Below, piece after piece: positions 11,101 through 22,369 of a stretch of DNA of 64,000 bases; the stretch's first letter is position 1; each line of letters opens with the position of its first letter. Under the pieces are notes generated by a model. The model was not told the DNA's origin, did no database searches, and worked only from the letters and a program-made list of their open reading frames with translations. Both the position numbers and the translations under genes were made by a program. The DNA is from Haemonchus contortus (taxonomy: Eukaryota > Nematoda > Chromadorea > Rhabditida > Trichostrongylidae): assembly GCA_000469685.2 (NCBI GenBank), contig LS997564.1, positions 26,712,459-26,776,458 on the forward strand, read 5' to 3'.

Positions 11101-13506
11101 GTCCCAACACGAAAAATATAGCGCACAGGATGACAAGAGGTAAGCAAACCAGCCCGTTTGCCCCTTCTGCTGGATGCATTTGCTTATTCTGCGATTCTGT
11201 TTAAGGGTCTATTAATCCCACTCAGAAAAAGTACGTGGAGAGTCGCTTCCAAATCCCAGGTGGGAGTTCTTTATACGGTGTACTTAGGGCTGCCGTGCAA
11301 CTGTGACAGTATGGTTTGCTTCACCAGTTGATTCATATATTCGCCCAATGTCTTCCACATATAAGCAGGGAAGTGTCTTCCCCCTGGGATTTAGAAGCGA
11401 CTCCCCACGAACTTTCCCTTAGTGGGAATATGAGACCCTTAAACAGAATCGCAGAATAAGCAAATGCATCCAGCAGGAGGGCCAAACGGGCTGGTTTGCT
11501 TACCTCGGATGACAATATGCTTATGGCGCACTGACGATGAAGGAAGTAAATTACCAAGAAATATTTCACTGCGACAGTATTCCCATGTCGTTAATTATCA
11601 CTTTACCGAGGTGATGATTGGGGTATTCTAATGAATTTACGACAAAATCTTTATTCTACTTAGTGAAACCTATTCAGTACAAATTTGGTCAATGATTAGA
11701 GGACATTTTGATTTGCCATCCCGAAAAAAATATCTTTCCCAGTCTATGTAGTTCGCTAGTTCTAGAGAAATTCACACTTTTCTTGTATTATCCTAGACGG
11801 TCAACCAATTGGTTTCGATTCACAAGAATACTGTACGTTTCCTGGGCTAACTCAAAGATAAAGGTTAACATTTCTGGGAGTTGATCTATTCCGTCTTAGG
11901 GATGCGCCCCGCATTCGACTTCCAATCAGAATCGCAGTGACGCACTAAAGGCGTATGAGGTCCATATAATGAAGCTAGTTGCTGAAATTTCCATAATTTT
12001 CATAATTTGCAACTTGTTAAAAAATCACTTCGTGATACGCAGGATTGAAGCTTTCTTCTATTAACATCAACTTGCAGCTTGTTCTTAGTTAGAACTTATA
12101 AATTCTATCACCTTGATGTTCTGAGATTTCCACAAAGTCATAATTTTTGTGGAGTCAAAAAAAGGATTAAAACTGACCAAATTATCTGCCTGCTGACATG
12201 AGTACTGTCCGGTGCACGAATCGTGGTGACCTGGGTCGCACCGTTTCGGCTCTCCCTTCTAAATCATCACTCTACTATATAATTAAAAAGTTGCCAATCT
12301 CTCTCTCATTCACACTCTCTCTCTGCGAGTGAGTTTTCGAGTCGTCATTCACACAAAAGTAACTATGCGCAGGATTAGGGTGTTTGGGGGAACATATACT
12401 ACAATCATGAAATTCTAGGAATACCGGGTTCACTGCAACTGATTTAAAAAGTTATGTGTACGTGCAAACTTATGAAAAAACCAGATCAAAAGCTACAGAA
12501 GAAATGGCATGCTATAGAACCGTCATACACCTCCAGTAAGGGTGTCAGTTCCCCTTGGTAGGGGTGTTTTCCGGTTCCAGAGCATGCCTTTCTGATGGTG
12601 TTTTGGGACATAGAGCAATTTTGCTCCTCAGACGAGAAACAACCATATCTTCGATTTGAATGGGAGAATTGATTGGTTTCGGCGAAGTTTGATGACCTGA
12701 TGATGACCTAATCCCCAAACCATTCATGCGATGATGGGACCGATGTCGTTTTTCATGGCTCTAGCGGAGCTCGAAACTAAATTGAATATTTATAAAATAC
12801 GGACTTGCTCAGACTGTCGCATCTACAGAGGAATGCTCATGGAAGCATCAAACTTTTTTTTATAGGGACGAGGCCGCCATCTAACCTTTACAGGGCGTTT
12901 CTGAAGATAATTCATGGTTTCTCTTGCAACATGAGGGCCTAAGCTTCAACTTTTCAGAATTCTTCAACGACGACGAAATACGGATCTCACAAAAGGCAAT
13001 TATTCTACCATGATTATGGCCTTTGCAAACGATTTATCTGAGCGAAGGTGGATATCAAAAGAATTTAGTGGTACTTTTTCAGGAAAACTTGATTCTAGTG
13101 AAGAAATGTAAGACTCGTACTCTCGCCTAACTGCGGTGAACACTGAATTCCATCATCAGTTACAAACAGCAATTTTCTGATCCACTCAGTTTCTTCATTC
13201 AGCCAGTATTGTGTTAATATAACTAGAAAACTCACTTCTAGTAAAGCGATAGACTCGGCCGCAGGACATACTGGAGTCGTGCGACAGCAGATCGCTGCGA
13301 ATGGAGAGCTTAATAAAGAATTCGTAGTAGGAGAATGTCTGCGACTCAAAACATACTCAAAAAGAACCATATGGGAGAACCTATCGAAGCTTACGTTTTA
13401 ACGCATTCATAGCCAATTGGACATCCAATTTTGGCTTTTGCATCGCACAGTTGTGGTTTACCGGTAATTGGATTGTAGTGCTGTTCGAGCCCATTTGGAC
13501 AACTAC
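8155..13506 (-). CDS. C-terminal lustrin-repeat cluster and tail of the Kunitz gene (seven exons)
   Basis: Exon 13395-13506 encodes [20 protein letters not shown] and [11 protein letters not shown]. 13236-13338 gives a Ser-rich linker and [10 protein letters not shown]. 10880-10943 gives [15 protein letters not shown]. 10591-10665 gives [20 protein letters not shown]. 9482-9602 gives [19 protein letters not shown]. 9278-9428 gives [19 protein letters not shown] and NACCP. 8155-8508 gives [20 protein letters not shown], then a basic Ser/Arg/Pro-rich tail to the stop. Four to five lustrin-type repeats are recognisable. The last exon starts after a TTGCAG acceptor at 8509-8510 and ends with a stop at 8155-8157. 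Confidence 0.8.
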
Positions 13507-16500
13507 CTAAAAATTTTATTTTTTCTTCCCAGTTGACTGAATCACTTTCACCCTTAACATCTTAAATAGTAATAGTGCGGTTAAAACACCATCACAGCGT
13601 AAGCACTACTGTTATATTTGCGTAACCTAGCGAGAAAATCTGAACTATTTCGCTGAATTTTCATGAAGGATCATGGAAAAAGCACTTCAGCCTAATTCAG
13701 CCTAAACCAACATCATTGCCATCCGCGTCCCGCATTCGACTCACATTTAGAATCATAGTGGTGCTTTAATGCGTATGTGGTCTATATAATAAGTTACGGT
13801 GGCTAGCCTATGTTCAAATCAATGCTTTTAGCCTCCCAGACGAGTCTGGTGTCAAATAACCGACTCTGAGGGATAGAAAGCTTGGTTAGTGGGGGCAAAC
13901 GTCGACGGGACTTGAACTTCTGATCATACGTGTGTGATGGTGACCACTTCCCACAAACTAGCCTGACGCATAACACATCCGATGATTTCTAGATTTTGCA
14001 GCCAGGGCCAGCATGTCGAAGCTTGTCCTCAACACTTTTGCCCCTGCTTTGAAGCGTTAGAACGAGGCGTACGCAAAACCGCTTAGAAGTGGTTTTAAGG
14101 CCAGGAGCTTCTCCCCTGGAACCCCTTCTCGAGAGGAGTCTGGTGTTAACTAACAACGATCAAGCAGCGACCCGAAACTCCATTCTTGTACCATGTGTAC
14201 GTGATAGTGTGCGTCACTTGCCCTCTGCGCTACCTTCGGCCTCATGAAGGTGCGAGCCCCCTCGATTTTCGCTGATTGCAATGCTCTCGTTCTCTGGTAG
14301 TGCTTCATTCAGGCACGCTACCCACATTTGAACTGTATTCCCTAAATGAAGCAATTCAACTCATGTCGTCTACAGTAATTTGGAATGCGCCATGTATTCG
14401 GGCTATAGTGAATATACGTACCTAACATAATGGTCGGTGGCTACAATATGAATCCAATTCCACCCGTGCAGAACACTCTCATGTGTCTCACCCAAGAAAT
14501 GTTTTCACATATATTAATTTTTCTTTTCATGGCAATCCAACTTCAGAGAAGAAGAATAGCTCGATTTGAAGGAAAGAGTGGAATTCAGGTACCCTAGATT
14601 ACCTCGAGTCGAGAAGTTTCTACTTTCTAATTTATCCCATCCAAACAGTCCCTGCATACCGTATACAAAGGGTAATTTTGAAAACTAGCGAAACATTGTA
14701 TGTCGAACGAACCTACACAAAAGTCAAAACACTGATCCTCGCTTGCAAACGCGTTCCATTGCTCATCTCCAGCTGTGTGTTCGCGCTGAAATTACATACT
14801 TCTCGATTGGAGTGTCAATCAAAATGGTAGAAACATGGTATGAGATTTTAAGGTGAAGGATGGCCGCAACACTACAAATGAACATGCTGCCTTTTCAAAC
14901 CAACTTTTTCACATTCTCCAGTCCTGTAATTGAATGTCCACACGAACTCTTTCAGGAAACTTCGACGATTCGGCCGTTCGTTCAGTGGAGAACCGCAGAC
15001 AAAATCTGCAATCAAATTTTTAAGGACACTCTTGAGAGAGGTGAAGAGACAAGTTGGGAAACGCAATGGATTAATGTGATCGCTTTCTATCGTGTCCGTT
15101 TTTTTGGTAGTAACTTCAAAAAGCCTTGAGAATTTGGACGACTTTTGAGAATCTGCCCAGGTTTCAAAAAAACCGAACGTGGAAGTTGTTACGCCATGCA
15201 CCTAGTATTTCTTTTGTTCGATAATTAGATAATATCAATGATTATGACGATAAAACTAGTAACCCGGATTGAGTAGATTGAGTGAATTCATATTTTATTT
15301 CAAATATTCGATTTAGTTACTTATCAATTTCGTCTTTTATAGTGGAAGACTATCTAACAACTATTGCAGAGAAGTAAAGGAGAAGCAAATGAAAGGACGT
15401 GTGTATGTGTTTTCAAAAAAGGAAAGCGAGCTCATTTATGGGTCTCGAGGTTGTTGCTGAATAGATCGTTGAAACTTTTCTACCTCTACTTGGACAGCAT
15501 GCTCCTTTCAATCCCATCTTCGCCGTGCATGTGTAGTTTCTCGGACAGTGCTTGTCTTCGTGACAAGTAGCAATTTTATTGATGGAATACCGATCAGGAT
15601 GCGGATCGCCTCGAGGGCAAATTACTGAAAATGATTCACTAGAGAACAGAAAGGCGTAACATAATATCCAAAGAAGATCTTCAACTTCTACTTGATAGAC
15701 TGAGTGGGAGCTTGCGATCATATCATATTTCTATGATGCGATTCTTATTAATCATATTTTTGCAGTCATCATTGAAGGCACAGTTCACGATGAATTCGGG
15801 GTACCCTTTGCAAGTTGAAAAGCGGAAGTTTTGATGAACAGGAGTACATCGGTGGCGAGAAAGGGAGAAAATCCGTCTACTTCAGGGTTTTAAAAGTAGT
15901 GGAAGTGATGGTTGTACGACATCACCGTGGCAGAATTGCCCAAGCTGCTCCCATCGCGCGTAGAGAAGACTAATTCGAGGCGGAATCGTCCAAAGCTACC
16001 TTCCTCTGTCGCTATAGGTTATGACAAGTTGTTTGTACTAGCTAAACTGGGAGTCCCGTGAGATAGTGCAGCTTCTACGAAGCCGTTGAAACTCGTCCAT
16101 CATGGGTGTATCATTCTCTGGCCCCTTATTGCACCGAATCCGAAACGTTTTTCGTCGGCAGTTATGATATAAGGGAGAGCCTCGAATTAACACTACAGAG
16201 AAATCTCAGAAACCGTATTTATCGTGAGCTGTACCCTTTGAGCTAGATCATCAGAAAAAATGGGTCGACGTCCATGCTGGTTTTCCGAATAGGGCGACAG
16301 CGGTGAGAATGGGATGCCGAAATTTCTCAAAATCGTGTTCTTCCCACAAAATTATGATAGAAGTAGTTGCGAGTTACGGACAAAACTTTGTGTAGGAAGG
16401 ATTCTGTCTAAGTCTATCAATGTCTTCCCTTCACAACCGGCTGATCGAAATTGGTGCTTGAGCATGTATAAGCTTCGATGATGTGCGCGTCTGGAAGCTA

Positions 16501-19500
16501 AGTGAAGGTGTGCCGCCCTGCAGTTATGTAAGAATGACAACAATGCTCAATAAAAGGAGCCCGCGAGTTCTACCAGTCTTAGATTTTGCTCCGATTATAC
16601 CTTCGATTGTTGCTTTAATTTTTAAAGTTGCATCTGTGTTCACTAGGAAATTCGCAGTTCCAGCAGAATTTCTACTTAGGTTAGTGGAAACATCACTTTT
16701 CTCACTACATGATTCCCAGCCATCCTCTTTCATCTCAACAAATGAACCCACCTTCGCTACTGCAAAACTGTGTACATTCGCCTTTTGTTTTGAAATTATT
16801 CTCATTTCCACCGCAACCAGTAAACGTGAACGAACGGCAGAGTTTTGAGGAAGCATCGTAGTAATATCTGAACAATTTGCAATTGTTTTGATGGTATCAA
16901 AGGAACGGGAACTGTTCACGTTGGAACCTTCGCTGAGGTGGAGCTCCACATGGAGAACCAGTGTGCACTGAGGTGTGGCATATGCGATCTGTAATTGGAA
17001 AACTGGAGACTAAATCGTAAACAACAACAATTAGAACAGAAAGACTTGTTCCGATGCAGACAGAAGACTCCACTATCACGGAGATTTTAGAAGAGAATTT
17101 GGCTCTGAACGAGTAAATGATATGCATCAGATTTAGAGAATGCACCATGAATGACGTAATTTTCCGCTTTATTTTTCATGAATTCTTCGTCGCTTTAGTG
17201 ATCTTTTCCAAATCAAATTTATTTTAAAATCCGTGACTTTTAGAATGGCAAAACCTTGTGATCGGAGGCAAATAATTTGGATTTTGAGGCTTTTTTGTTC
17301 TTAACATCGCCCGCATGCTGAATTCCCTCAAAAACAACCTACTAATATTGTCAGCACTACGTTACATGGTAATTCCAGCGAATGCAGTACATCATGAAGA
17401 GCAACTTTGACAGTCGACCCGAAGACCTTGTGAGTAAGAAATGTGGGACATGAAGACATCATGTTCAAATGAGATGTAATGGAACGAGAATTCGTTGATT
17501 AGTGGTGGATTAGGATAAGCGACAGCTCCAAAAGAGGCTTATCTAGTTTGAGAAAAATGGCAAACCTGCTTTCTGGCAACACACTGATTCCATTCCACGT
17601 CCGATGCATTCATGAGAGCCCGGGCAGGGTACTCTATCAGCTTCGCAACGTTTAATATTTCCAGCAAAATCCATGAGTGGAAGTCCTTTTCCGCAAAGAG
17701 CTAAAAACTGCGAAAGTCAACGAAATACGTACACTCATTTACCTAGGACTGGGTGATGATCAGTTAATATCGAAGGTCTTTTAGGGTGTTGATATGGTAA
17801 ATTCCATCCTCTCAGGCTCTGAAATGGCCGAGACCTTAGCCATCAAGGAAATCGACAATTAATACAAAGTTATATCAGTAAAGTGATTTCGATAATATTG
17901 ACAAGATTTATCGAAAGCCGCACTTGGAAACTATTGAACTATAAAGCGCTATTTCGGGAGTAAAGGTGTAGAGCTGGAACACGAACTTCCGCTTCTGTAC
18001 AACTCATTTGAGCACTTCACAGTTGTAGGAGCTTTAATCGTTTGCAACTTCATCAGCTTACAATTGACTTTGCGGTCGGTCGCTCTCGGAACCATGAGGG
18101 TTCACTTCTTCAGCACTTTTTAGTGCTTTTCCTCGATAAACGCGTCAGTGTCATCCTCACGATCTTCGATTACTGGCAGAGGTCATTACTCTACTAATTG
18201 GAACTTGTAAGACTCGAAAAACTTCAATTATTTGTCTTCAGATAGCCAATTGTCTATGGTTGGCTGCATAAAGGACACGGTTGTATGGGATGTTGATAGA
18301 TATGGGTGTCGACAACTTAGGAAGAGCGAGGATTCTAGGAACGTAGATGGTCGCAAAGCCGCATTTCGTATCCTGCATATTCTTCACTACTACCCCGATT
18401 TTCGCGACTGTTACATCTCGTTCCCTCTCGCTCAACTCACTGCCATTCGCTATTTGAACTTATAACTGTAGTTAGAGCATCAGGAATCTTTTCATCTACA
18501 GTCAAGTTCATTTGGGATCTCTCCACGTGTTTGGTCTACCTGAGAATGCCGTATACACGGTCCGCAGGGCTTCAGGAACTAATCATTAATTATAATTATT
18601 ATGGAGTAATGAGAAAAAAAAAGTTTCATTGAGCTGAATGTAAATCTCTTACGGAAAATCTTGTCGTTGGTCTCGCTGATGAGATCCTTTAGGAAGACAG
18701 GTTTTCAAAGACAGAAAATTTCAGTCATTTCATGCTGGTTCCCGTGAATAAGCATGTGCTAGACAACGGAAAGTGTCAGAGTTGCTGTTTGTTCATGTCT
18801 TTCCAATCGTCCGTTTTTGTTTGTCGTAAAATTGCCACATTTCCAAATGAAAAAAACTAGCTCCTTGATAGGTTTTCATGATCTATGTCGGCGGTGTTTT
18901 CTGATACTGCTCTAAACCCCTGACTGGAAAAGAACCGCAAATCAAATCACGTCAAGTCACTCAAGCCTGTCATATCGTACCCCTATGTTACTTACCTTAC
19001 ATCAAACGAGGATGAAGTATATAATTCGCAAATACAGAACAACAAATCAAATCCGCATTCAGTTTCCAAATATTGGCCTGATTTAAATGGATCAATCATT
19101 CAACATAAACTTGCAGGACTCACTAAGACTTCTACATCCTTGTAGGCAGTCCTCCTTCGAAGTGAAACGATTTTGGTTCCCTCCGCATCCTTTGAATAGA
19201 AATTCGATGCATTCTCCTGAATCAAACATTTCAGGTTTGGAAGCCAAAAATCTTACTGAAATCAGTGCTTTTGAGTGTTCGACAAGTGTTAGGAGCATGG
19301 AAAGTTGTTTTTTCTAAGATCCAGGTGCAGGAATCCATGTAGTGAACAAAAATTGTGAATTGAAAAAGGAGAGGTCAAAGAGACGGTGAACGTCCGTTGC
19401 GCGCGTCCGTTGAAAGTAGGTCACCCCGCCCACATCGCGCGCGGCGCACCCCACTGAGGTCTCGTGATGACATTACAGTACCACCAAGTGTGAATGGAGC

Positions 19501-22369
19501 GATCGATTTGCACTTGTCTATGTTATCTTCTCTTTGGCTGACTACCGTGGAGAGAACACTAATCGTATGCTCCGCTTACAGCTGCGACGTCTGTCAAGTA
19601 TCGCGGGCTGACCCGCCGCATGCGACGACTGCGGCGTGACCTGGTTTCGACGGACACGCGCATTGAAGCGCACCCGCTCCTTTGTCAGTCCAGTAGAAAC
19701 TTGAGTGCCCTAACACCATACATGCCCTCCAAGGTGATAGAAACGTCTCGCCTTCCGAAAGTTTCTAGAACTTCCTTACCATCTCGGCTCGGGATCGGAG
19801 GTCGTGAAAAGAATGGTGACACTGAGATCCGACGTTCACAAGAAAAACTGGCGTTCTGTTCTTGGTGAAGCTTCGGAAACCTCGTACATTTCATGAGATC
19901 ATTATTGGGAGGACAACAGGGAGGGGTGAATTGAAAGTTTCGGAAGTGCTAGGAATGTTATGAATCCATAGGGCAGCTTTTTTGTAGAATACAATGAAAC
20001 GGGATGGAGCAAGAAACTCAACATGAGTGAAGTTGGGCTCCCAAAAAAAAAGATTCACTTGGAGGTGAAGTTTTGGATCAATAATGAAGTGAATGGTAAA
20101 AATGAACAGAAGAAACAATGAAGCTGTCAATTAGTTAGAATCAAAGTTCACCGATGTCTGTGTCGAAGTAAAACGCCGAATGAGCTGCTCCAACCACACC
20201 GCATTCGTAGCCTTCATCTTTTGGCAAGCGACAAAGAACCCCTAAAATGAGAGCAATATGCAACAACACATTAAATGCGAATGGCTATAAAATTTGCTGC
20301 CATTCATCCTACTCATATAAATTGCTGAGTGTGTCTGTTTGTTTGTCGATGTGTTTGGGTGTTTGTGTTTGTGTGTGTGATGGTGTGCCTGAGTGTATTT
20401 GACCATAATTCCGTAACTCCTATCTCCCTGGATGTAGAGCGCCCAAATTTGAGATGGATACAGGCGGCAGTACAAGAACACTGATAGTAGAGATAGGAAG
20501 TGATAGTAATTTATGGGAAGATGGAAAAGGCCTCAGAACTTTAGAGCAGTAGGTTCCATCGGGCCCTCCGTGCTAACACTGGAACACTAGCACTTTGGTG
20601 GGTGATGTGGATGTAAAAGAACCATAGATGGTTGGTGACAAAGCCCGATAACAATAGGAAGAGGCTAATAGAAAGTCATCGAACGTAAGAGGTGCTGGGT
20701 CCGCTCCGTTATTAGTGGAAACCTTAAACCTTAAAGAGTGAGGGAGTATGGTGGGACTGTGACGGTTGCTGACAAGGACTAATTACAACTTATAATAGCA
20801 CATAATATCATTAGAACAATTCGTATCCCCGTATGGCTGGAGAGCATTTTTAGGTAAAAGTATAAAGGATAAAGTTCTTCAGCGTTATTCAATCCCGCCC
20901 GACCAATGAGGGATGCGCCCCGCACTCGCTTCCATTCAGAATCGTAGTGGCGTAATGAGTGCGTATGTGGCCTATACAATGACTTGCGATGGCCAACCGA
21001 CATACAAGTCAGTACTTTCTTCCACCCAGACGAGTCTGGTACCAACTCACCGACCCTGGAGAGATGGAAGGCTTGGTTGGCTCAGGCGGACATCGATCCG
21101 GGATTCGATTCCCTGACCGTGCGTGTGAGATAGTGCGCCACTTGCCACTACGCCACATCCACCGATTTAACTGACCTTATGAAAAGTGATATTTTGAAGT
21201 GCACTTAATTTTTAGGTTTAGAGATAGGTAAAACCTCACTGTTTATTCTTACTCATGAGTTCTCACTACTCGCCAACTACTTATTCGAAGGCATTGGAAA
21301 AAAAGAGCTTCACAGGAGGTCATGGGAGGAAGCATTCTTTGAAGAAGGGTTCCCAGATATCCTTAGCCCAGCATAGTTCTGGCCAACATAGGGTGGTTTT
21401 GAAAAAGTTGTCGAAATGGAATACCTCCAAGATCCGCAGCTGAGATGATGTGTACGAGTGATAGCGTAATGAATATTATAATCATTGAACAGTTAGTGAC
21501 AGGGTGCCCGTGAAAGGACAGTGACGAGTTCGTTGGGGGATATTTGCTCGTCGCATCGCGCACTTGCACTCCTCAATCAACAAACACTCGTCGATATCAC
21601 AACCAAATACGCGATACTTTGAGAGGAGGAGATCAGTGCGGGCGAGTACAACGACGCCAAACAATGGCCATCAAAAAGTTTGAGAGGTGGCCAAGAATAG
21701 TCGAGCACGTTTTTGGAGATTATAAAAAGGCATATGAAGTGAAAGTGACGTCAGAGAGCGAAAATTTTTTTCCAAAAAGAGTAAGATTCGCGAGCTTCCA
21801 AGACCTTCCAGAAGGTACAGAGTGTAGCAGGTGGGTATATGTATGGTTAAATACAGTTAGGGGACGTGTGGGCCACCCCTCTTCTTCAACAGTAGCCACT
21901 ACGGCGCTGAAAAGGGGAGATAGCCGGCTCGGAAGTCTTTTAATGATGCTCTCCCAACAAGAATAGTATACTATAGTATACTATACTTAGCCCACCATAC
22001 CAGCTTATTAGACGATGTCCCATCCTGGCACTGTTCCCCTCCTGTGGCTCAGGTAAAAAAACTCTATTTTAGTGGTAAAAAAACGTGTGAAACCTTTACC
22101 TTTACCTTTACAGGCTCGCACACCCAGCTACTTTCCCTCGTCTGCCTTTGTTGAAGAAGAATTGTTGGGATGTTTCTATGCCTTAAAAACGTGAACCCGT
22201 ATTTGATGAAAGGGGGCTTTTTGACGGAGTTCAGAGCCGTCGTTATTCTTGGCGTGGATAGTCTCTCGTCTAAAAGCACAATACAAAATAGGAAAGTTTC
22301 CTGAGATTTCTCACCATATAAATCTGCAGGCTTCAAGGATTCCTTATAGGCCGTTTTTGGGTCGAAAAA
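8155..22369 (-). CDS. Kunitz/lustrin-type cysteine-rich secreted protein (16 exons, 5' end not found)
   Basis: Exons in transcription order: 22315-22369, 20152-20241, 19124-19216, 17566-17700, 16928-16988, 16752-16867, 15490-15624, 14905-15005, 14713-14785, 13395-13506, 13236-13338, 10880-10943, 10591-10665, 9482-9602, 9278-9428, 8155-8508. Each is bounded by AG and GT, all phases fit, and they sum to 1839 nt (613 codons including the stop). The protein alternates Kunitz (BPTI) domains with lustrin-type cysteine-rich repeats: K1, L, K2, L, K3, then a cluster of L repeats and an Arg/Ser-rich tail. Nematode proteins of this build are secreted protease inhibitors or cuticle/matrix proteins. The signal peptide exon must lie above 22369. 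Weakest calls: the first exon, the donor at 15490 (15484 is an alternative of equal phase) and the acceptor at 9603. Confidence 0.8.
8819..9140 (+). mobile_element. Helitron-derived non-autonomous element, short subfamily (intron of Kunitz gene)
   Basis: It begins with TC after an A (ATCCCTTTTTTATAAAG) and carries a GTGTCGG-rich 5' segment. It ends with a GC-rich hairpin (GCCCGGC...GCCGGGC, 9112-9129) about 8 bases before a terminal ATGG followed by T. This is Helitron layout with a mutated CTRR end. The last few dozen bases of the minus-strand reading at 9119-9270 belong to this element and not to the neighbouring exon. A related copy starts at 62970. Confidence 0.65.
11137..11506. mobile_element. 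Mutator-like MITE with long terminal inverted repeats and 9-bp target duplication
   Basis: Arms of about 125 bases (11137-11262 and 11381-11506) are inverted copies beginning GAGGTAAGCAAACCAGCC. The 9-base word GGATGACAA sits directly outside both ends (11128-11136 and 11507-11515). Long inverted repeats with a 9-bp duplication are the mark of Mutator superfamily elements. There is no coding capacity, so it would depend on a transposase elsewhere. It lies in an intron of the Kunitz gene. Confidence 0.8.
11893..11975 (-). repeat. SINE 3' fragment
   Basis: The sequence GGGATGCGCCCCGCATTCGA and the following stretch match, in reverse, the 3' body of the tRNA-derived SINE at 4830. The tRNA-like head is missing. 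Confidence 0.6.
11976..13235. other. Intron sequence of the Kunitz gene, no confident feature
   Basis: I see no supported exon. A CT-rich run lies at 12297-12327. A minus-strand open stretch at 12545-12727 has an acceptor-like CATCATCAG, but it has no donor in frame and is not required by the neighbouring exon phases. Confidence 0.35.
13720..13975 (-). repeat. Degenerate tRNA-derived SINE
   Basis: In reverse it follows the SINE body (ACGAGTCTGG core near 13841) into the B-box region (GGGACTTGAACTTC near 13910) and a damaged A box near 13955-13970. It is more diverged than the copies at 4830 and 54190, so it is older. Confidence 0.7.
14080..14240 (-). repeat. Very degenerate SINE fragment
   Basis: The words GAGGAGTCTGGTGTTAAC (14137 on) and GTGCGTCACTTGCCCTCTGCG (near 14208) keep the order and spacing of the SINE core and A-box region in reverse orientation. 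The identity is low. Confidence 0.4.
14713..15005 (-). CDS. Kunitz-like domain 3 lacking one disulphide pair
   Basis: Exon 14905-15005 encodes [24 protein letters not shown]. Exon 14713-14785 encodes [13 protein letters not shown] and EDQCFDFC. Spacing matches the Kunitz fold from cysteine 1 to 3 and from 5 to 6. The positions of cysteines 2 and 4 are occupied by other residues, which is consistent with coordinated loss of that disulphide. Confidence 0.75.
15490..15624 (-). CDS. Lustrin-type cysteine-rich repeat 2
   Basis: The exon begins after TTTTCAG and encodes [30 protein letters not shown] and KGACCP, the lustrin cysteine pattern. Donors at 15489 (GTAGAG) and 15483 (GTAGAA) keep the same phase and differ by two codons, so the exact end is uncertain. 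Confidence 0.82.
16752..16988 (-). CDS. Kunitz domain 2 (two exons, 60-base intron)
   Basis: Exon 16928-16988 gives [17 protein letters not shown]. Exon 16752-16867 gives [23 protein letters not shown] and ECTQFCSSE. Reading straight through the 60-base intron (16868-16927) meets a stop, so splicing is needed. All six cysteines are present. The residue after the second cysteine, Gly, is the presumed P1 specificity site only if standard Kunitz numbering applies. Confidence 0.87.
17566..17700 (-). CDS. Lustrin-type cysteine-rich repeat 1
   Basis: The exon follows a TTTTTAG acceptor at 17701-17702 and reads [28 protein letters not shown] and SVCCQKA. This is the C-x(n)-G-x-P ... C...CP...C...CC spacing of lustrin cysteine-rich repeats. 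It joins in phase to Kunitz 1 upstream and Kunitz 2 downstream. Confidence 0.82.
19124..20241 (-). CDS. Kunitz domain 1 (two exons)
   Basis: Exon 20152-20241 carries the first two cysteines ([17 protein letters not shown], then FYFDTDI). Exon 19124-19216 completes the domain with [18 protein letters not shown] and DCLQGC. The phase-1 junction restores DIGEC. All six Kunitz cysteines and the GCGGN signature are present, so this should be a properly folded inhibitor-type domain. The donor of the second exon is the consensus GTGAGT at 19123; a nearby GTTTAT would break the phase. Confidence 0.88.
20306..20515 (+). mobile_element. Helitron-derived fragment, 5' end only
   Basis: It starts ATCCTACTCATATAAATTGC, followed by the GTGTGTCTGTTTG-rich leader and a CCATAATTCCGTAACTCC block shared with the other Helitron copies. 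No 3' hairpin or CTGG end is visible, so the 3' part is lost or too diverged. Confidence 0.6.
20853..21165 (-). repeat. tRNA-derived SINE
   Basis: The reverse complement carries the A box (GGCGTAGTGGCAAGTGG, near 21140-21157) and the B box (GGAATCGAATCCC, near 21099-21112). The body and TTTATCC-like tail end near 20855. I could not define a target duplication with confidence. Confidence 0.85.

Noticed and set aside
13095..13235. Extension of the exon at 13236-13338 toward 13095
   Set aside because: The consensus donor GTGAGT at 13235 and the in-phase join to 10943 explain the gene better; reading through gives no cysteine pattern.
15771..16350. Possible transposase or LINE fragment sharing GGCACAGTTCACGAT with 9787-9801
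   Set aside because: The shared word is short and I could not read a coherent protein in any frame, so no family is named.
21544..21966. A 140-codon plus-strand frame as a host gene
   Set aside because: It has no recognisable domain, part reads like repetitive sequence, and I could not join it in phase to the exon at 24168. It may still contain an exon near 21660-21835.
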